NCBI RefSeq assembly: GCF_905397435.1
Contig: NZ_CAJPVI010000001.1
Location: 186,001-250,000 of the forward strand
DNA: 64,000 nucleotides
Direction: 5' to 3'
Source of the DNA: Cupriavidus numazuensis
Lineage (GTDB): Bacteria > Pseudomonadota > Gammaproteobacteria > Burkholderiales > Burkholderiaceae
Shown here: one piece after another, positions 42,092 to 50,925 of the stretch
Position numbering within the stretch: the first letter of the stretch is position 1
Layout of the letters: each line of letters starts with the position of its first letter
The notes under the pieces: model-generated
What the model was told of the DNA's origin: nothing
Databases searched by the model: none
The model's input: only the letters and a program-made list of their open reading frames with translations
Translations under genes and position numbers: made by a program

Positions 42092-42121
42092 GGATGTTGT
42101 ACCAAACCGTGGATTTTCAAG
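42092..42121 (-). promoter_or_regulatory. Sigma-32-type heat-shock promoter of grpE
   Basis: On the minus strand CTTGAAA, a 15-bp spacer and CAACATCC, compared with the RpoH consensus CTTGAAA-N11-16-CCCCATNT. The -35 is perfect and the -10 agrees at its CAT core. It lies about 73 bp before the grpE ATG. Confidence 0.7.
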
Positions 42122-42186
42122 AGTGGTTGCAAAGAGACTCCGAAACACACCGTTACAAACGCCCCCCTTATGCAATCGACCGCTTA

Positions 42187-42215
42187 TTGCTTTGGTGCAC
42201 TGCACTCACTAAGAT
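42187..42215 (+). promoter_or_regulatory. Possible sigma-70 promoter of 52-aa gene
   Basis: TTGCTT, 17 bp, TAAGAT, in a stretch more A/T-rich than its surroundings. It reads toward the small open frame starting at 42292. Confidence 0.4.
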
Positions 42216-42291
42216 TCTTATCAAGAAAAATGACAAAAATACCGGGGGGCCGGAGTTGATTCACATTTGTGCCTCTTCCGAAAGGTTGGCC

Positions 42292-42450
42292 ATGCACAAG
42301 CTGCCTGTCGTGACGCTCTGCCTGCTTGCCGCACTGTCAGTAATGACGGTCTTTATCTGCCTGTCCGGCGCGCTCACTCCGCGCGATACCGAGTATGGCA
42401 GCGGCAAGGCTGTGTTCAAACATTACATCGTCCAATACGTCAACCCTTAA
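42292..42450 (+). CDS. Small membrane protein, 52 aa
   Basis: Not recognised. It starts MHKLPVVTLCLLAALSVMTV, a single hydrophobic helix, followed by a short polar tail (TPRDTEYGSGKAVFKHYIV). AAAGG precedes the ATG at 8 bp, and a plausible promoter lies upstream. It is divergent from grpE and convergent with hslR. The AT-richer context, start signals and lack of an overlapping gene make it more credible than the many shadow frames; still hypothetical. Confidence 0.5.
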   Translation: MHKLPVVTLCLLAALSVMTVFICLSGALTPRDTEYGSGKAVFKHYIVQYVNP

Positions 42451-42484
42451 AGCCATCGCGGTTGACGTCGATTCTGCCCGCGCG

Positions 42485-42509
42485 GCCGACCGGTTTCGGC
42501 CGGTTCGGC
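42485..42509. terminator. Possible bidirectional hairpin
   Basis: GCCGACCGG and CCGGTTCGGC form a stem with one bulge, between the convergent 52-aa gene and hslR. There is no T-run, so intrinsic termination is uncertain. Confidence 0.3.
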
Positions 42510-42522
42510 TGCGTTGTTGTAT

Positions 42523-42918
42523 TCAACTCCTGAAATCGTCGATGCGCCGCCGGTCCCGCTTGGTCGGGCGGCCCTGCAACTGGGACGACGGCTCTGGCTG
42601 GTAGCGGCGCTGTTCCGTTTCGGCCTGGCGACGCGCCTGGCTGGCCTCGGTTTCGGCATACAGCGTCTGCGCCACCGGCGCCGAACCGCGCGCCGGTGCG
42701 ATGCCCTTCACCACGAGTTCCCAGCGCTGCTGGTGGGCTTCCAGCACGATCGTGTCGCCGGGCTTGACCTCGCGCGAATTCTTGCACGGCTGGCCATTGA
42801 CCGTCACTTTGCCGCGCTCCACGGCCTCGGCCGCCAGCGAGCGCGTCTTGAAGAAACGCGCGCACCATAACCATTTGTCGATACGCAACCGCGCATCGGG
42901 TTCGAAACTGATATTCAT
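42523..42918 (-). CDS. hslR: Heat-shock ribosome rescue protein Hsp15 (S4 domain)
   Basis: S4-type RNA-binding protein of 131 residues. E. coli Hsp15 binds 50S subunits carrying stalled nascent chains. The S4 motif is at [20 protein letters not shown] (about residues 10-29) and [10 protein letters not shown]; the C-terminal tail is rich in Arg and Gln. Its ATG overlaps the stop of hemH by 4 nt, so it is coupled to that gene. Confidence 0.92.
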   Translation of the reverse strand: MNISFEPDARLRIDKWLWCARFFKTRSLAAEAVERGKVTVNGQPCKNSREVKPGDTIVLEAHQQRWELVVKGIAPARGSAPVAQTLYAETEASQARRQAETEQRRYQPEPSSQLQGRPTKRDRRRIDDFRS

Positions 42919-44030
42919 GCTGCGGCTCCGCGAGTCTGCGCGCGGCTGCGGCGCGCTTCGAGTTCATGCGCATGCGGCATGTTCAGCGGCCAGCCCTGCA
43001 CGTGCTGCAAGGCAATCTCGGCCAGTGCCGCGATCCAGGGCTGGGCGTCGTTCATGCATGGGATGAAGTGGAATTCCTTGCCGCCGGCGACCATGAACTC
43101 CGTTTGTCCTTCCATGGCGATTTCTTCCAGGGTCTCGATGCAGTCTGCCGGAAAGCCCGGGCAGAACACGTCAACGCGGCCGGCGCCCACTTTGCCAAGC
43201 TCGGCCAGCGTCGGAGCGGTATAAGGCTGCAGCCACTCGGCCTTGCCAAAACGAGACTGAAACGTCACCTGATACTGACCCGGCTGCAAGCCCAGTGCAT
43301 CGCCAAGCAGGCGGCCGGTCTTCAGGCACTCGCAATGGTAAGGATCGCCCAGTTCCAGCGTCCGGCGCGGCACGCCGTGAAACGACAGGATCAGCTTGTC
43401 GCCGCGCGCGAAATCCGGCATGCCGTGCTGCGCCCAATACGCGCCAACCTGCTGGTGGAGCGCCGCAATATAGGCGGGATGGTCATGGAAATGCTTCACA
43501 AGCCGGATTTCGGGCTGGTTGCGCCACTGGCCGAGTACGCGAAACACCTCGTCGAACGCCGTGGCCGTGGTGGTACCGGAGTACTGCGGATACATCGGCA
43601 GCACCAGTACCTGCTCCGTCCCTTGGCGGCGCAGCGCCTCCAGCACGGAGGCGATCGACGGATTGCCGTAGCGCATCGCGCACGCCACCGTGACCTCGTA
43701 GCCCTGCTGGTTGAACAGGCGCTGCAGCGCGTGCGCCTGGCGTTCGCTGTGCACGAGCAGCGGCGATCCGGTCATATGCGCCTCGCGCAGCCAGATCGAT
43801 TCGTACTTGAGTGCCGACGCGCGCGCGCGCAACGGCAGGATCACGCCATGCAGCAGCGGCAGCCAGGCCAGGCGCGGAATCTCGACCACGCGCGGATCGG
43901 ACAGGAATTCCTTCAGGTAGCGCCCCACCGCCTTCGGGGTCGGCGCGTCGGGCGTGCCCAGGTTGACCAGCAAAATGGCCGTGCGCGGCGCCTGGCCGTG
44001 CTGGTAGGCCGGTTCGGGAGAAAACGTCAT
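42915..44030 (-). CDS. hemH: Ferrochelatase
   Basis: Inserts Fe(II) into protoporphyrin IX, the last step of haem synthesis. The 371-residue product has [13 protein letters not shown] at the N-terminus, the metal-binding His in [20 protein letters not shown], and [14 protein letters not shown] with the conserved Glu near residue 280. It lies 82 bp downstream of hrcA and overlaps hslR. Placement in a stress-gene cluster may link haem synthesis to heat shock, by inference only. Confidence 0.96.
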   Translation of the reverse strand: MTFSPEPAYQHGQAPRTAILLVNLGTPDAPTPKAVGRYLKEFLSDPRVVEIPRLAWLPLLHGVILPLRARASALKYESIWLREAHMTGSPLLVHSERQAHALQRLFNQQGYEVTVACAMRYGNPSIASVLEALRRQGTEQVLVLPMYPQYSGTTTATAFDEVFRVLGQWRNQPEIRLVKHFHDHPAYIAALHQQVGAYWAQHGMPDFARGDKLILSFHGVPRRTLELGDPYHCECLKTGRLLGDALGLQPGQYQVTFQSRFGKAEWLQPYTAPTLAELGKVGAGRVDVFCPGFPADCIETLEEIAMEGQTEFMVAGGKEFHFIPCMNDAQPWIAALAEIALQHVQGWPLNMPHAHELEARRSRAQTRGAAA

Positions 44031-44112
44031 GTCGCTTCCGGTATGGCCGGGCAGCCGCTGCCGCCGGGCTGTGGAAATGGGGACGCAGACTGTGTGACCC
44101 GCGGGTCGGGTC

Positions 44113-45150
44113 CTAGTTCTGGCTCAGTGCGCTCGACAGCAGGCGTGCGGTGATGTCGACAATCGGAATCACGCGCTCATAGGCCATGCGGGTCGGGCCG
44201 ATGACCCCCAGCGTACCAACGATCTGGCCGTCGACCTCATACGGCGCGGTGATCACGGCCATCTCCTCGATCGGCACGAGCTGGCTTTCGCCGCCGATGA
44301 AGATCTGCACGCCCTGCGCATGGCTGGAGACATCCAGCAGCTGGAGCAGGCTGGTCTTGTGCTCGAACACGTCGAACAGCCGCCGCAGCTTGTCCATGCT
44401 GGAAGCCAGGTCCTCGACTTCGAGCAGCTTGCGTTCGCCACTGATATAGAGGTGATCGTCCTCCTCTTCCATGGCGCTGCTGCCCGCCTCGACCGCCGCC
44501 TGCATCAGCTGCGACATGTCGCGGCGCAGGTCCTGCAGCTCCACGCGCAGGTGGTCGCGCACGGCATCGAAGCTCATGCCCGCATAGTGCGAGTTGAAGA
44601 AATTCGCCGCTTCGATCAGTTGCGCCGGCGTGTACGACAGTTCGGTCTGGATGATCCGGTTCTGCACGTCGCCTTCAGGGCTGACGATGATCAGCAGGAT
44701 GCGCTTGTCCGACAACCGCATGAATTCGACCTGCCGGAACGACTGCGCGCGCCGCGGCGTCATGACCACGCCGGCGAAGTGCGAGAGGTTCGACAAGGTG
44801 CGCGCGGCTGCCGTGATCATGCGCTGCGGCCCGAGCTGCTGGCCGCCGAGCTGGCCCTGGATCTGCCCAGCCAGCTCCGTCATTTCCAGGCCGCCGCGTT
44901 CGATCTGCTTGACCGTCAGCATGGTGTCGACGAACAGGCGGTACCCGCGCGGCGTGGGGATGCGCCCCGCCGACGTGTGCGGACTGGAGATGAAGCCCAT
45001 CTCCTCCAGATCGGACATCACATTGCGGATCGTGGCCGGCGACAGGTCCAGTCCGGAATACTTGGACAAGGTCCGGGAACCGACCGGCTGGCCTTCGGCA
45101 ATGTAGCGCTCAATCAGGGTCTTGAGCAGCGTTTTCGAACGTTCATCCAT
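44113..45150 (-). CDS. hrcA: Heat-inducible repressor HrcA
   Basis: Represses CIRCE-controlled chaperone operons. The 345-residue product has the N-terminal winged helix ([20 protein letters not shown] ... [15 protein letters not shown]), the [21 protein letters not shown] signature, and a C-terminal [19 protein letters not shown] minus-strand TAAAAT lies at 45160-45165 just before the start. No CIRCE element is seen in this window, so its targets lie elsewhere. Divergent from nadK. Confidence 0.96.
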   Translation of the reverse strand: MDERSKTLLKTLIERYIAEGQPVGSRTLSKYSGLDLSPATIRNVMSDLEEMGFISSPHTSAGRIPTPRGYRLFVDTMLTVKQIERGGLEMTELAGQIQGQLGGQQLGPQRMITAAARTLSNLSHFAGVVMTPRRAQSFRQVEFMRLSDKRILLIIVSPEGDVQNRIIQTELSYTPAQLIEAANFFNSHYAGMSFDAVRDHLRVELQDLRRDMSQLMQAAVEAGSSAMEEEDDHLYISGERKLLEVEDLASSMDKLRRLFDVFEHKTSLLQLLDVSSHAQGVQIFIGGESQLVPIEEMAVITAPYEVDGQIVGTLGVIGPTRMAYERVIPIVDITARLLSSALSQN

Positions 45151-45262
45151 GATGCCCCGATTTTACGCAAGTTTTACGGCTTCGGGCGCCCGCACGGCAG
45201 GTGCCCGGTGGCGCGCCCGGCCCATGCTGACAACGGTCACAGCGGTATGGTCTAATCCCGGC

Positions 45263-46180
45263 ATGTCTGCCCCCCAGAAAACCAGCGCCTTGCGCACCCC
45301 ATTCAAGACCGTGGCCCTCGTGGGCCGGTACTCGACTGCTGGCATCGAAGGCCCGCTGGAGGAGCTTGCGTCCTACATCCTCCGGAATGGCCAGGATGTG
45401 GTATTCGAGCGCGAGACCGCGCAGGCCACGGGGCTGACCGGCTACCCTGCCCTGACCGCCGAGGAGATCGGCCGGGAAGCCGACGTGGCCGTGGTGCTCG
45501 GCGGCGACGGCACGCTGCTTGGCATTGCCCGCCAGCTTGCCGGCCACAATGTGCCGCTGATCGGCGTCAACCACGGCCGGCTCGGTTTCATGACCGACAT
45601 CCCGCTCGAAAACGTGCAGTCGGTGCTGCCCGACATGCTGGAAGGCCGCTACGAAGCCGAAACCCGGTTGCTGCTGGAATCGAGCGTGGTGCGCGACGAC
45701 AGTCCGATTTTCTCGGCGCTGGCGCTTAACGACGTGGTGGTCAACCGCTCGGGCATTTCGGGCATGGTCGAACTGGCCGTGTCGGTGGATGGCTATTTCA
45801 TGTACAACCAGCGTTCGGACGGCTTGATCGTGTCCACCGCGACCGGTTCGACGGCGTATGCACTGTCTTCCGGCGGCCCGATCCTGCATCCGACGCTGTC
45901 CGGCCTGGTGCTGGTGCCGATTGCCCCGCATTCGCTGTCCAACCGGCCGATCGTGCTGCCGCAGGAGGCGGAGGTTACGATCGAGGTCGCCACGGCGCGC
46001 GATGCCAGCGTCAACTTCGACATGCAGTCGCTGACCTCGCTGCTGCCGGGCGATCGCATCGTCGTGCGGCGCTCGAAGAAGACCATCCAGCTGCTGCACC
46101 CGGTGGGCTACAACTACTACGCCACGCTGCGCAAGAAGCTGCACTGGCACGAGTATCCGACCGAGGACAACCGGCTCTGA
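45263..46180 (+). CDS. nadK: NAD kinase
   Basis: Phosphorylates NAD to NADP. The 305-residue product contains the GGDGTLLG motif, [11 protein letters not shown], a catalytic-region sequence around [17 protein letters not shown], and [16 protein letters not shown] 45263 was chosen because the conserved region begins about 15 residues later. 53 bp upstream of recN on the same strand. Confidence 0.96.
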   Translation: MSAPQKTSALRTPFKTVALVGRYSTAGIEGPLEELASYILRNGQDVVFERETAQATGLTGYPALTAEEIGREADVAVVLGGDGTLLGIARQLAGHNVPLIGVNHGRLGFMTDIPLENVQSVLPDMLEGRYEAETRLLLESSVVRDDSPIFSALALNDVVVNRSGISGMVELAVSVDGYFMYNQRSDGLIVSTATGSTAYALSSGGPILHPTLSGLVLVPIAPHSLSNRPIVLPQEAEVTIEVATARDASVNFDMQSLTSLLPGDRIVVRRSKKTIQLLHPVGYNYYATLRKKLHWHEYPTEDNRL

Positions 46181-46233
46181 GCCTGAGGCCCAGCGCCTTC
46201 CGTCCGCACCGACCGAAACTTTTCACCGCCACG

Positions 46234-47964
46234 ATGCTGCGCAGCCTGTCCATCCGTGATTTCGTCATCGTCGATACGCTCGACCTCGATTTCCAGTCCG
46301 GTTTCACCGTCTTCACCGGAGAAACCGGCGCCGGCAAGTCGATCCTGATCGATGCGCTGGCACTCGTGCTCGGCGAACGCGCCGATGCCGGCGTGGTCCG
46401 AGAAGGCGCCGCGCGCGCGAGCATCAGCGCCACCTTTTCGACCCATGCGGCACTCGACGCGTGGCTCGAGGAACGCGAACTCGGCGTCGACGAGGACGGC
46501 GATGTGCGCACGGTGCTGCTGCGACGCACGGTGGACGGCAGCGGCCGCAGCAAGGCCTTCATTAATGGCGCGGCCGCGACGTTGGCCCAATTGCGCGAGG
46601 TCGGCGACCAGCTCGTAGACATTCACGGCCAGCACGCGCACCAGCAACTACTGCGCCCCGACGCCCAGCGTCTGCTGTTCGACGCGCACGCCGGGCTGAC
46701 CCAGCAGGCTGGCGCCGTGGCGGAATCCTGGCGCGCGTGGCGTGCTTGCGTGCGGCAGCGCGAGACCGTGGAACACCAGTCGCGCGAGATGCAGCTTGAA
46801 CGCGAACGGCTGGAATGGCAGGTTGGCGAGCTGGAAAAGCTCGCGCCGCAGGCCGGAGAATGGGAAGAGATCCAGGCCGAATACAACCGCCTGTCGCACG
46901 CCGCGGGCCTGATCGACGGCAGCCGTGCCGCGCTCGACGCGCTGTCCGAAGCCGACGGTTCAGTGCTGTCGGCGCTGAATTCCATCGTGCACCGCGTGCA
47001 GCAGCTCGCCGATGTCGACCCGTCGCTGCGCGACGTGCTGGCTGCGCTGGAGCCCGCACAGGTGCAGGCCGAGGAAGCCGCGCATTCGCTGATGCGCTAT
47101 GTCGACCGGCTCGAACTCGATCCCGAACGGCTCGAAGCCGTCAACGAACGCATGCAGGCGCTGCACACCACGGCGCGCAAATACCGGCTGCCGCCCGAGC
47201 AGCTCGCCGACGAACTGGTGGCGCGCCGCCAGCAGCTCGACGACCTGCAGTCGGCGCAGGACATCAACAAGGTGCTAGCGCGCGAGGCCGCCGCCAAGGC
47301 CGCCTACCTGACGCTGGCCCAGCACCTGAGCCAGGCGCGCAAGGTAGCCGCCGAAGCGCTGTCCGCGGCCGTCACCGAAGCCATGCAGGGCCTGTCGATG
47401 GCGGGCGGCAGCTTCGTCGCCGCGCTCAACCCGCTCGACGAAGGCCAGAGCTATGGCCTGGAGCAGATGGAATTCCTGGTGGCCGGCCATGCCGGCGTCA
47501 GTGCCCGGCCGCTGGCCCGGGTCGCATCGGGCGGCGAACTCGCCCGCATCAGCCTGGCCATCTCGGTCATCACCAGCGAAGCCGCGCCTACGCCGACGCT
47601 GATCTTCGACGAAGTCGACACCGGCATTGGTGGCGCCGTGGCCGAAGTGGTCGGCCGGCGCCTGCAGGAACTCGGCCGCGCACGCCAGGTCCTGTGCGTG
47701 ACGCACCTGCCGCAGGTGGCCGCACAGGCCGGACATCACTTGCTGGTAAGCAAGGAAACCACCGGCGACGGGGCCGGCTCCGTCACGCGTTCGCGCATCC
47801 GCGCGCTCGATGCCGCAGGCCGCGTGGTGGAAACCGCGCGCATGCTCGGCGGCGCGACGGTGACCGCCACCACCCTCCAGCATGCCGAGGAAATGCTAGC
47901 GCAAGGCGCGCGCGCGGCCGGCGGCGGCAAGGAAGGCAGGCGCGCGCGGCGTAGCGCCGGCTGA
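46234..47964 (+). CDS. recN: DNA repair protein RecN
   Basis: SMC-like ATPase in double-strand-break repair. The 576-residue product has Walker A TGETGAGKSILIDAL near residues 30-44, long coiled-coil segments in the middle, and the C-terminal RVASGGELARISLAI (signature) and TLIFDEVDTGIGGAVAE (Walker B). No LexA-like box was seen in the 53 bp before it. The nadK-recN order is common in proteobacteria. Confidence 0.96.
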   Translation: MLRSLSIRDFVIVDTLDLDFQSGFTVFTGETGAGKSILIDALALVLGERADAGVVREGAARASISATFSTHAALDAWLEERELGVDEDGDVRTVLLRRTVDGSGRSKAFINGAAATLAQLREVGDQLVDIHGQHAHQQLLRPDAQRLLFDAHAGLTQQAGAVAESWRAWRACVRQRETVEHQSREMQLERERLEWQVGELEKLAPQAGEWEEIQAEYNRLSHAAGLIDGSRAALDALSEADGSVLSALNSIVHRVQQLADVDPSLRDVLAALEPAQVQAEEAAHSLMRYVDRLELDPERLEAVNERMQALHTTARKYRLPPEQLADELVARRQQLDDLQSAQDINKVLAREAAAKAAYLTLAQHLSQARKVAAEALSAAVTEAMQGLSMAGGSFVAALNPLDEGQSYGLEQMEFLVAGHAGVSARPLARVASGGELARISLAISVITSEAAPTPTLIFDEVDTGIGGAVAEVVGRRLQELGRARQVLCVTHLPQVAAQAGHHLLVSKETTGDGAGSVTRSRIRALDAAGRVVETARMLGGATVTATTLQHAEEMLAQGARAAGGGKEGRRARRSAG

Positions 47965-48025
47965 GCGCCCAAGGGCTTGGCATCCGTCGCCGCCGCAACT
48001 TTTCACGCATTCACAGGAGCAAACC

Positions 48026-48466
48026 ATGACCCGCCCACTGCCGACCGCCGGCCGCTCGCGCGCCTTCGTGCCGGCACTGGCCGCCGCGACGGCCGCCACC
48101 GTGGCACTGCTGGCGCTGCCCGGGTGCCAGGCCCAGCCCAAGGCATCGCAACCGCCGCGCGGCGCCATCACGGCTGACCGCGTGGTGGGCGACATCATGG
48201 TCCGCTTCACGGCGCCCGACGTGATCATCTCCGAAGAAGCGGGCAAGCTGCTCGACACCATCGAAGGGCCGATCCGCTTCGTGGTCAAGCGGCCGCTGTC
48301 GGGCGGGATATGGCTTGTGACGGCGATCAGCGCGTCGCCGGACACCACCATGGACCAGGCACTCGCCACCCTGCGCGCGGCGCCGCGCGTCGGCACCGCC
48401 GAGCCGGACCGGGTGCTCAAGCCGAACCACACGATGCCCGTCAGCCGCGACATGCCGGCCAGCTAG
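48026..48466 (+). CDS. Lipoprotein resembling the subtilase prodomain
   Basis: A 146-residue predicted lipoprotein with a signal peptide and a lipobox ending at Cys34 (LALPGC). The body (about residues 52-130) aligns by eye with the N-terminal prodomain of the S8 protease encoded 143 bp downstream. GDIMVRF matches GNVIVRW, FVVKRPLSGGIWLV matches LAVRRSMAGNLQLL, and LRAAPRVGTAEPDRV matches LRQDPRVADAVPDRW. That layout is the inhibitor I9/prodomain fold. I infer a membrane-tethered inhibitor or folding assistant of the protease; no such function is established for this protein. Confidence 0.7.
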   Translation: MTRPLPTAGRSRAFVPALAAATAATVALLALPGCQAQPKASQPPRGAITADRVVGDIMVRFTAPDVIISEEAGKLLDTIEGPIRFVVKRPLSGGIWLVTAISASPDTTMDQALATLRAAPRVGTAEPDRVLKPNHTMPVSRDMPAS

Positions 48467-48609
48467 GCTGCGTGGGCTACCGGACCATACTTGGACGGGT
48501 TAAGCCTTCGCCACACTTGCGGAATCCGACTGGATCGTATTCGCTACATAGCATCGTCCCCAGGTCGGCGCCATGAGGCGAGCCCGCCGGGACGCACCGG
48601 GAGGTGTTC

Positions 48610-50292
48610 ATGCTGCGTCCGTCGCACCCCGTTTTTCGTTCTGGCCGCGCCGTTGCCGCCCGATGGTCGGCTGCCCTGATGGCAGTGCTGTCCTGGGCGG
48701 CATGCGTCCCTGCCGCGGTGGCCGGTGATGGCGTCCGCGCGGCGCCGGTTTATACGGGCAATGTTATCGTTCGCTGGCGTGATGCCAACATGGTGCCCAG
48801 CGCGTCCGCTGTCGGCGGTGCTTCCGGCGCAATGGCGGACGCCAAGCAAAGCGCGACGGCTTCCGAAGACCGTCTGGAGCACCTGCGGAGCCAGTCAGGG
48901 GTCAACCTTGCCGTGCGGCGAAGCATGGCAGGCAATTTGCAACTGCTTGGAACCGCGGATGGCAGCCATGCCGACCCGGAAGGACTGGCGGCCAAGTTGC
49001 GGCAGGATCCGCGCGTCGCAGATGCCGTGCCTGATCGCTGGTTGCACCTGCACGACACGCTGCCCAACGACCCTGAATTCGCCTCGGCACAGCCTTACAT
49101 GATGGGCACCGGCACCGTCACGGGCGGCGCCAACCTGCCGCATGCATGGGACCGCTCGCGCGGCAGTACGAATATGGTCGTGGCAGTGCTCGACACCGGC
49201 ACCCTGCCCCATCCGGACCTGTCCGGCAAGCTGCTGCCTGGCTACGACTTCATCAGCAACGCCACGATTTCCAACGATGGCGACGGCCGCGACAGCGACG
49301 CCACGGACACAGGCGACAACGTCCCGGCGGGCTTCCTTTGCCCGGGCAGTTCCACCCCGACACAGGATGCGACCGTCAACAGCTGGCACGGCACGCGGGT
49401 AGCGGGCGTGCTGGGCGCCGTGACCAACAATGCACAGGGCATTGCCGGCGTCGACTGGAACACGCGCATCTTGCCCGTGCGCGTCTCTGGCCGCTGCGGC
49501 GCTTTGCTGTCCGACACCGTGGACGGCCTGCGCTGGGCCGCCGGACTCAGCGTTCCCAGTGTGCCGGACAACCCGAACCCGGCGCGCGTGGTCAACATCA
49601 GCCTCGGCGGCGGCACTTGCACGAGCATCGAACAACAGGCCATCAACGACGTGGTCGCGCGTGGCGTATCCGTGGTCGTGGCCTCCGGCAACAACGCCGG
49701 GGCGCTGGAAGCGCCGGCCGATTGCAGCGGCGTGATTGCCGTGACCGCGCATGCCAACGACGGCGAAAACGCAAGCTACGCCAATGTGGGCTCAAACGTC
49801 ACCATCAGCGCACCGGGCGGCGGCTGCGGCAATTCCAAGGTCCAGAACGGGACTTGCACGACCGCCCCGTCGTTTATCCGCACGCTATTCAACAACGGCA
49901 CGACCTCGCTGGGCACATACACGATCAGCAACTCCCAGGGCACCAGTTTCGCGGCGCCGATGGTATCGGGCGTGGTATCGCTGATGCTGGCCGTGAACTC
50001 GTCATTGACGCCAGCACAGGTGACTGCCGCGCTGAAGAGTTCGGCGCGGCCGCATCCGTCCGGCACCTACTGCACGACCAACCAGGGCGTTTGTGGCGCG
50101 GGCCTGCTCGATGCCGATGCGGCGCTGAGCGCGGCGGCCAACGTCAGCGCGGCTCCGCCGGCTGCTTCGCAATCCGGCGGCGGTGGAGGCGGTGGTGGTG
50201 GCGGTGGTGGTGGCGGCGCGGTAATGCCATGGCTGGCAGCCGCACTGGGCGTGATCGGAATGCTGGCTTTCGCGCTGCGGCGGCGCGGTTAA
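48610..50292 (+). CDS. Secreted subtilisin-like S8 protease with GlyGly-CTERM-type tail
   Basis: Extracellular or envelope serine protease, 560 residues. It has a signal peptide, a prodomain (about residues 40-155), then the S8 domain with Asp195 (VVAVLDTGTLPHPD), His260 (NSWHGTRVAGVLG), oxyanion Asn361 (VVASGNN) and Ser446 (SQGTSFAAPMVSG). The C-terminus has 14 consecutive Gly, a hydrophobic helix (PWLAAALGVIGMLAFAL) and RRRG, the layout of a GlyGly-CTERM sorting signal. ATG 48610 is used, with GGAGG six bases upstream; a GTG at 48604 is the alternative. It converges on a rhombosortase-like gene 12 bp away. Confidence 0.9.
   Translation: MLRPSHPVFRSGRAVAARWSAALMAVLSWAACVPAAVAGDGVRAAPVYTGNVIVRWRDANMVPSASAVGGASGAMADAKQSATASEDRLEHLRSQSGVNLAVRRSMAGNLQLLGTADGSHADPEGLAAKLRQDPRVADAVPDRWLHLHDTLPNDPEFASAQPYMMGTGTVTGGANLPHAWDRSRGSTNMVVAVLDTGTLPHPDLSGKLLPGYDFISNATISNDGDGRDSDATDTGDNVPAGFLCPGSSTPTQDATVNSWHGTRVAGVLGAVTNNAQGIAGVDWNTRILPVRVSGRCGALLSDTVDGLRWAAGLSVPSVPDNPNPARVVNISLGGGTCTSIEQQAINDVVARGVSVVVASGNNAGALEAPADCSGVIAVTAHANDGENASYANVGSNVTISAPGGGCGNSKVQNGTCTTAPSFIRTLFNNGTTSLGTYTISNSQGTSFAAPMVSGVVSLMLAVNSSLTPAQVTAALKSSARPHPSGTYCTTNQGVCGAGLLDADAALSAAANVSAAPPAASQSGGGGGGGGGGGGGGAVMPWLAAALGVIGMLAFALRRRG
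50176..50217 (+). repeat. Fourteen consecutive glycine codons (GGN repeat)
   Basis: A 42-bp run of GGN codons (mostly GGT and GGC) within the protease gene. It encodes the linker before the C-terminal membrane helix and could expand or contract in units of three bases without breaking the frame. Confidence 0.9.
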
Positions 50293-50304
50293 GCGACGCA
50301 GGCG

Positions 50305-50925
50305 TCAATGCGGGGCCCGCGCGCGCCGGCCCCGCCACCAGTCCTGCAGCAGCCAGCAAGCGAGTCCGGCCACGGCGCCGGCCGCATGGGCGGCACGGAC
50401 TACGCCAAACCCCCATGACGGATCGAACACCACCGGCGCGAGCCACGATTGTTCGAGCCACACCTTGACGATCACGCCGAGGCTCAGCAGCACACCGATC
50501 GCACGCAGCAAGCCCGGCTCGCGCAACAGGCTCAGTGCGCCCCAGAGCGCCAGCCCGTGCAGCGCGCCCGACAATCCGCCATACCAGCCGATCGCGGGCA
50601 TGCGCAGCAGCGCCACCTGCACGACGATGCCGCAGACCGCCAATACCAGCAACGACTCTCTCGCGCGCGCCGCACGACCAGCCAGCAGCAGCAAACCCGC
50701 CGCGGCACAGCTATCAGCAAGCCAGTGGCGCCAGTCCAGGTGGACCCACATTGCGGTGACCAGTCGCCACCACTCGTTGCCGGTCCGCACGGCGTCGCGC
50801 AGGTAGAGGCCGTGCGCGTGCAGCCATGGCACGAAGCTCATCAGCGCGGACAGTATCCACACCGCGCCGATGGCGGCCAGCACGCCTGGCCATGTCGCGC
50901 CGTCCCGGCCCGGATCAGCCGGCAC
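50305..50925 (-). CDS. Rhomboid-like intramembrane protease, rhombosortase candidate
   Basis: An inner-membrane serine protease of 206 residues with about six hydrophobic segments. The active-site Ser119 is in WYGGLSGALHG and the probable catalytic His180 in AHAAGAVAGL; the extra His123 of SGxxHG fits the rhombosortase subgroup. Rhombosortases are proposed to cleave GlyGly-CTERM proteins, and the neighbouring protease carries such a tail. GTG at 50925 is the only reasonable start and lies inside glnE (11-nt overlap), so translation is probably coupled to glnE. Confidence 0.82.
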   Translation of the reverse strand: MPADPGRDGATWPGVLAAIGAVWILSALMSFVPWLHAHGLYLRDAVRTGNEWWRLVTAMWVHLDWRHWLADSCAAAGLLLLAGRAARARESLLVLAVCGIVVQVALLRMPAIGWYGGLSGALHGLALWGALSLLREPGLLRAIGVLLSLGVIVKVWLEQSWLAPVVFDPSWGFGVVRAAHAAGAVAGLACWLLQDWWRGRRARAPH

